Below, in pieces: positions 61,541 to 64,000 of a DNA stretch of 64,000 nt. The position numbers and the translations under genes were made by a program. The DNA comes from JARYGU01 sp033795365 (GTDB lineage Bacteria > Pseudomonadota > Alphaproteobacteria > Rhizobiales > Rhizobiaceae). The stretch spans positions 1 to 64,000 of the forward strand of contig JARYGU010000003.1 of NCBI GenBank assembly GCA_033795365.1, written 5' to 3'. Every line of letters starts with the position of its first letter. The stretch's first letter is position 1. The notes under the pieces are model-generated. The model was not told the origin of the DNA, did no database searches, and was given only the letters and a program-made list of their open reading frames with translations.

Positions 61541-62419
61541 TTACATGTGCGCGACCGGTGCGCCCCAGCCGCCCCAGATGTAGATCGAGAAGAAGAGGAA
61601 CAGCCAGACGACGTCGACGAAGTGCCAGTACCAGGCGGCGGCCTCGAAGCCGAAATGCTGCTTGGGGGTGAAGTCGCCGCGCAGCGCGCGGAACAGGCAG
61701 ACAAGCAGGAAGATCGTGCCGACCAGGACGTGGAAGCCGTGGAAGCCCGTCGCCATGAAGAAGGTTGCGCCGTAGATCGAATCCTTGAAGGCAAAGGGCG
61801 CGTGAGCGTATTCGTAGGCCTGCACGAAGGAGAAGAGCACGCCCAGCAGAACGGTGAGCGTCAGGCCGTTGACGAGGCCCTTGCGGTCGTTGTGCAGCAG
61901 CGCGTGGTGCGCCCAGGTCACGCAGGTGCCGGAAAGCAGCAGGATGACGGTGTTGTAGAGCGGAAGGTGCCAGGGATCGAGAACCTCGATGCCCTTCGGC
62001 GGCCAGACGCCGCCGGTATGCTCGACGCGGGCCGCCTGGATCGCTTCGCCGGGAAAGAGGCTCGCATCGAAGAAGGCCCAGAACCAGGCCACGAAGAACA
62101 TCACCTCCGAGGCGATGAACATGATCATGCCGTAGCGCAGGTGCAGCGAGACGACGCGGGTATGGTGTCCCTCATGGGCTTCCTTCACCGTGTCCGCCCA
62201 CCAGGCATACATGGTGTAGAGCGTGATCACGAGGCCGATGATCATGATCCAGGGATTGGCAAGCTCCAGGCCGAAGATCTTCAGCGAGCTTCCGGCGAGG
62301 TAGCGCATATAGACGATGCCGCCGATGGCCAGCACGAAGGCCCCGATCGAGGCCAGAAGCGGCCAGGGGCTGGGGTCGATGATGTGGTAGTCGTGTTTCT
62401 TCTGATGCGCATCGGCCAT
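61541..62419 (-). CDS. ctaE: cytochrome c oxidase subunit III
   Basis: A 292-residue protein with seven transmembrane helices. Conserved stretches are FIASEVMFFVAWFWAFFDAS, GTCVTWAHHALL and TGFHGFHVLVGTIFL. ATG 62419 (MADAHQKKHDYHIIDPSPWP) is the family start; 13 extra codons lie upstream. It is part of the aa3-type terminal oxidase. Subunits I and II (ctaD, ctaC) are presumably outside the window, beyond ctaB. Confidence 0.95.
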   Translation of the reverse strand: MADAHQKKHDYHIIDPSPWPLLASIGAFVLAIGGIVYMRYLAGSSLKIFGLELANPWIMIIGLVITLYTMYAWWADTVKEAHEGHHTRVVSLHLRYGMIMFIASEVMFFVAWFWAFFDASLFPGEAIQAARVEHTGGVWPPKGIEVLDPWHLPLYNTVILLLSGTCVTWAHHALLHNDRKGLVNGLTLTVLLGVLFSFVQAYEYAHAPFAFKDSIYGATFFMATGFHGFHVLVGTIFLLVCLFRALRGDFTPKQHFGFEAAAWYWHFVDVVWLFLFFSIYIWGGWGAPVAHM

Positions 62420-62477
62420 GTCGGTAATCCCCGGATTCCTCGGTTCCGTCTCCGGCATAGCCGGAAACGCATGTCAT

Positions 62478-63083
62478 TCAAAGCTTGTTCGTTTCCTCTG
62501 CCGGCTTTTCCGCAGCCGAAGCCAGCGGCTTCGCCCCTTCGTGCGGATAGAAGGTATAGGAAAGGGTGATCGTGTGGATGTTCTTCGTCTCGACCGCTTC
62601 GACGATCGCGGGGTCGACGAAGAAGACCACGGGCATTTCCATCTCCTCACCGGGAGCGAGCTTGGTTTCGGTGAAGCAGAAGCACTGCACCTTGTTGAAA
62701 TAGGCGCCGGCCGCCTGCGGCGTCACGTTGAACGTCGCCTGGCCCGCCGTTTCGCTCGAGGCGGTGTTGCGCGCCTTGTAGAGAACCTGCACCGTCTCGC
62801 CGATCCTGAGCTCGACTTCACGCTGCACCGGCGCGAAATCCCAGGGCAGCCCGGCGGTGTTGGCGTCGAAACGCACCTTGATCTTCTGGTCCAGGATGAC
62901 GCTGGAGGCCTGCTCCACGCGTTGCGTGGTGCCGCCGTAGCCCGTCACCTGGCAGAACAGCTGGTAAAGCGGCACCGCAGCGTAGGCCATGCCGACCATG
63001 GCGACGACGAAGGTCAGGCACGCGGCGACGATCGTGCCGTTTCCGAGCTTCTGCTTACCCATTTCCGTCTCCCGCGGCTGCAT
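62478..63083 (-). CDS. ctaG: cytochrome c oxidase assembly protein CtaG (Cox11)
   Basis: A 201-residue Cox11-type copper chaperone. One transmembrane helix near the N-terminus (IVAACLTFVVAMVGMAYAAV) precedes a periplasmic domain with the copper motif CFCFTE. It delivers copper to the CuB site of subunit I. The first ATG (63083) follows AGAAGG; the ATG at 63062, seven residues later, has GGGAGA and is an alternative. Confidence 0.94.
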   Translation of the reverse strand: MQPRETEMGKQKLGNGTIVAACLTFVVAMVGMAYAAVPLYQLFCQVTGYGGTTQRVEQASSVILDQKIKVRFDANTAGLPWDFAPVQREVELRIGETVQVLYKARNTASSETAGQATFNVTPQAAGAYFNKVQCFCFTETKLAPGEEMEMPVVFFVDPAIVEAVETKNIHTITLSYTFYPHEGAKPLASAAEKPAEETNKL

Positions 63084-63105
63084 TGGCCTTCTGCCTCCCC
63101 TATGT

Positions 63106-63246
63106 TTATTGCGCCATGCCGCCGGCGAACTTCACCAGCGTGATGACGTAGAAGAGCGCGACGAGGCCGCCGAGCGTCAACGCGATCGCGATGCTTCGGG
63201 CACGCCGGGATTTCTTCTGCTTCTCGTTGAGCGTTACGGTTTCCAT
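63106..63246 (-). CDS. coxF: CoxF-like small membrane protein (46 aa)
   Basis: A 46-residue peptide starting METVTLNEKQKKSRRARSIA with one transmembrane helix (IALTLGGLVALFYVITLVKF). It lies between ctaB and ctaG, exactly where CoxF is found in alphaproteobacteria. GAGGAC sits 6 bases before the ATG at 63246. Confidence 0.82.
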   Translation of the reverse strand: METVTLNEKQKKSRRARSIAIALTLGGLVALFYVITLVKFAGGMAQ

Positions 63247-63254
63247 CACAGTCC

Positions 63255-64000
63255 TCATCCGAACGACGTGATCAGGTGGTCTATCATCAGCGCCGAGAAG
63301 ACGGCGAAGAGATAGACGATCGAAAAGGCGAACAGCTTCTTTGCCGGCGCCATGGCGCGGTCGCCCTCCGGCATGCGCAGCACACCGACGGAACACCAGA
63401 CGAAGCCGAGCCCGAGCGCACCCGAAAAGACGCCGTAACCGAGGCTCGCGAAGCCCAGGAACGACGGCACGACGGCGATGACCGCCGTCAGAACGGCATA
63501 GATCAGGATCTGCGTCTTCGTCGTCGCCTCGCCCGCGACGTTGGGCAGCATCGGCACGCCGACCGCATCGTAGTCGCGCATCTTGAAGAGCGCGAGAGCC
63601 CAGAAATGGGCCGGCGTCCACAGAAAGGTGATGAGGAAGAGAACGATGCTTTCGATCGAGACCCCGCCGGTGACGCAGGCCCAGCCGATCATCGGCGGAA
63701 ACGCGCCGGCGGCACCGCCGATCACGATGTTCTGCGGCGTCGAGCGCTTGAGCCACATCGTGTAAATGACGGCGTAGAAGAAGATGGTGAAGGCGAGCAG
63801 GCCCGCGGCAAGCCAGTTCACCGCCAGGCCGAGGATCACCACCGAAAAGGCGGAAAGCGTCAGGCCGAAGGCCAGCGCCTCCTGCGGGCGGATGCGGCCG
63901 GACGGGATCGGGCGGTTCGCCGTGCGCGACATCACCGCGTCGATATCGGCGTCGTACCACATGTTCAGGGCACCGGAGGCTCCGGCGCCCACGGCGATAC
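63255..64000 (-). CDS. ctaB: protoheme IX farnesyltransferase, cut by window edge
   Basis: The window contains the C-terminal about 248 residues of CtaB, which makes haem O from haem B for the oxidase. The visible part includes the prenyltransferase motif NMWYDADID with N and D residues, SRTANRPIPSG, IVIGGAAGAFPP and six to seven transmembrane helices. The coding sequence is open through position 64000, so the start lies outside. The shorter ORF from an internal methionine at 63992 is only part of the gene. Confidence 0.94.
   Translation of the reverse strand, partial: IAVGAGASGALNMWYDADIDAVMSRTANRPIPSGRIRPQEALAFGLTLSAFSVVILGLAVNWLAAGLLAFTIFFYAVIYTMWLKRSTPQNIVIGGAAGAFPPMIGWACVTGGVSIESIVLFLITFLWTPAHFWALALFKMRDYDAVGVPMLPNVAGEATTKTQILIYAVLTAVIAVVPSFLGFASLGYGVFSGALGLGFVWCSVGVLRMPEGDRAMAPAKKLFAFSIVYLFAVFSALMIDHLITSFG

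Overview
The window looks like an ordinary chromosomal stretch of an alphaproteobacterium of the Rhizobiaceae (Sinorhizobium/Ensifer, Shinella or Rhizobium type). The evidence is high GC with rhizobial codon use, a CcrM-type GANTC methyltransferase, pyruvate phosphate dikinase (ppdK), an alpha-type SMC, a DUF721/DciA protein, and the order ctaB-coxF-ctaG-ctaE-DUF983-surf1-ispH-thrB-rnhA. Short palindromic repeats typical of rhizobia are also present. The species cannot be fixed from this window.

Layout. 1-6100 is accessory: a BASS-type transporter, an arginase-like protein with a VOC protein, and an AraC regulator divergent from a Tat-exported short-chain dehydrogenase. These modules are separated by broken copies of the 3' end of the MgtC-like gene at 5444-5968. 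6126-8404 holds tRNA-Pro(CGG) and an arsenic operon (arsR-arsC-acr3). 8459-9717 has a CBS protein, a DUF2267 protein and a possible 44-residue ORF. 9766-15217 is a probable surface-polysaccharide modification cluster (ELM1-like protein, hexapeptide acetyltransferase, unknown glycosyltransferase-like protein, OafA-type acyltransferase with SGNH domain, two small membrane proteins). 15386-24652 mixes housekeeping and accessory genes (YbaK deacylase, lipoproteins, methyltransferase, low-GC NYN nuclease beside tRNA-Gln, cupin/MBL/DCC operon, LysR, DUF1499), a 270-bp MITE-like element and an ArsR/SRPBCC pair.

24869-36086 is core: ppdK, a BrnT-BrnA toxin-antitoxin locus, smc, a DsbA lipoprotein, dciA, mutY with a coupled HAD phosphatase. 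36093-43470 has two tandem LuxR paralogues, ccrM, an MntA-HepT locus whose HepT is frameshifted, an ABM/NIPSNAP pair with a divergent ArsR-type regulator, DUF1284 and a HAD hydrolase followed by a heptamer tandem repeat. 44149-54476 contains a lipoprotein, thrC, an M16 peptidase, a GNAT acetyltransferase, a membrane PAS-GGDEF-EAL protein, a zinc metallopeptidase, CsbD, YqgE/AlgH and a DsbD-N-like protein. 54556-64000 contains a peroxiredoxin, a LysR/MFS divergent pair, rnhA, thrB, ispH, surf1, DUF983, and the cytochrome c oxidase genes ctaE, ctaG, coxF and ctaB (cut by the window edge). thrC and thrB together cover the last two steps of threonine synthesis; SURF1, CtaG and CtaB all serve assembly of the aa3 oxidase that CtaE belongs to.

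Most interesting items: the mosaic of mgtC-tail repeats bounding two accessory modules (1350-5456), two toxin-antitoxin loci with damaged or unusual toxin starts (BrnT with ACG in place of ATG; HepT with two compensating frameshifts), perfect inverted repeats directly abutting or overlapping regulator start codons (arsR at 6398, the HTH gene at 41325), and a MITE-like element with 37-bp terminal repeats. I did not find a convincing new multi-gene defence or metabolic system.
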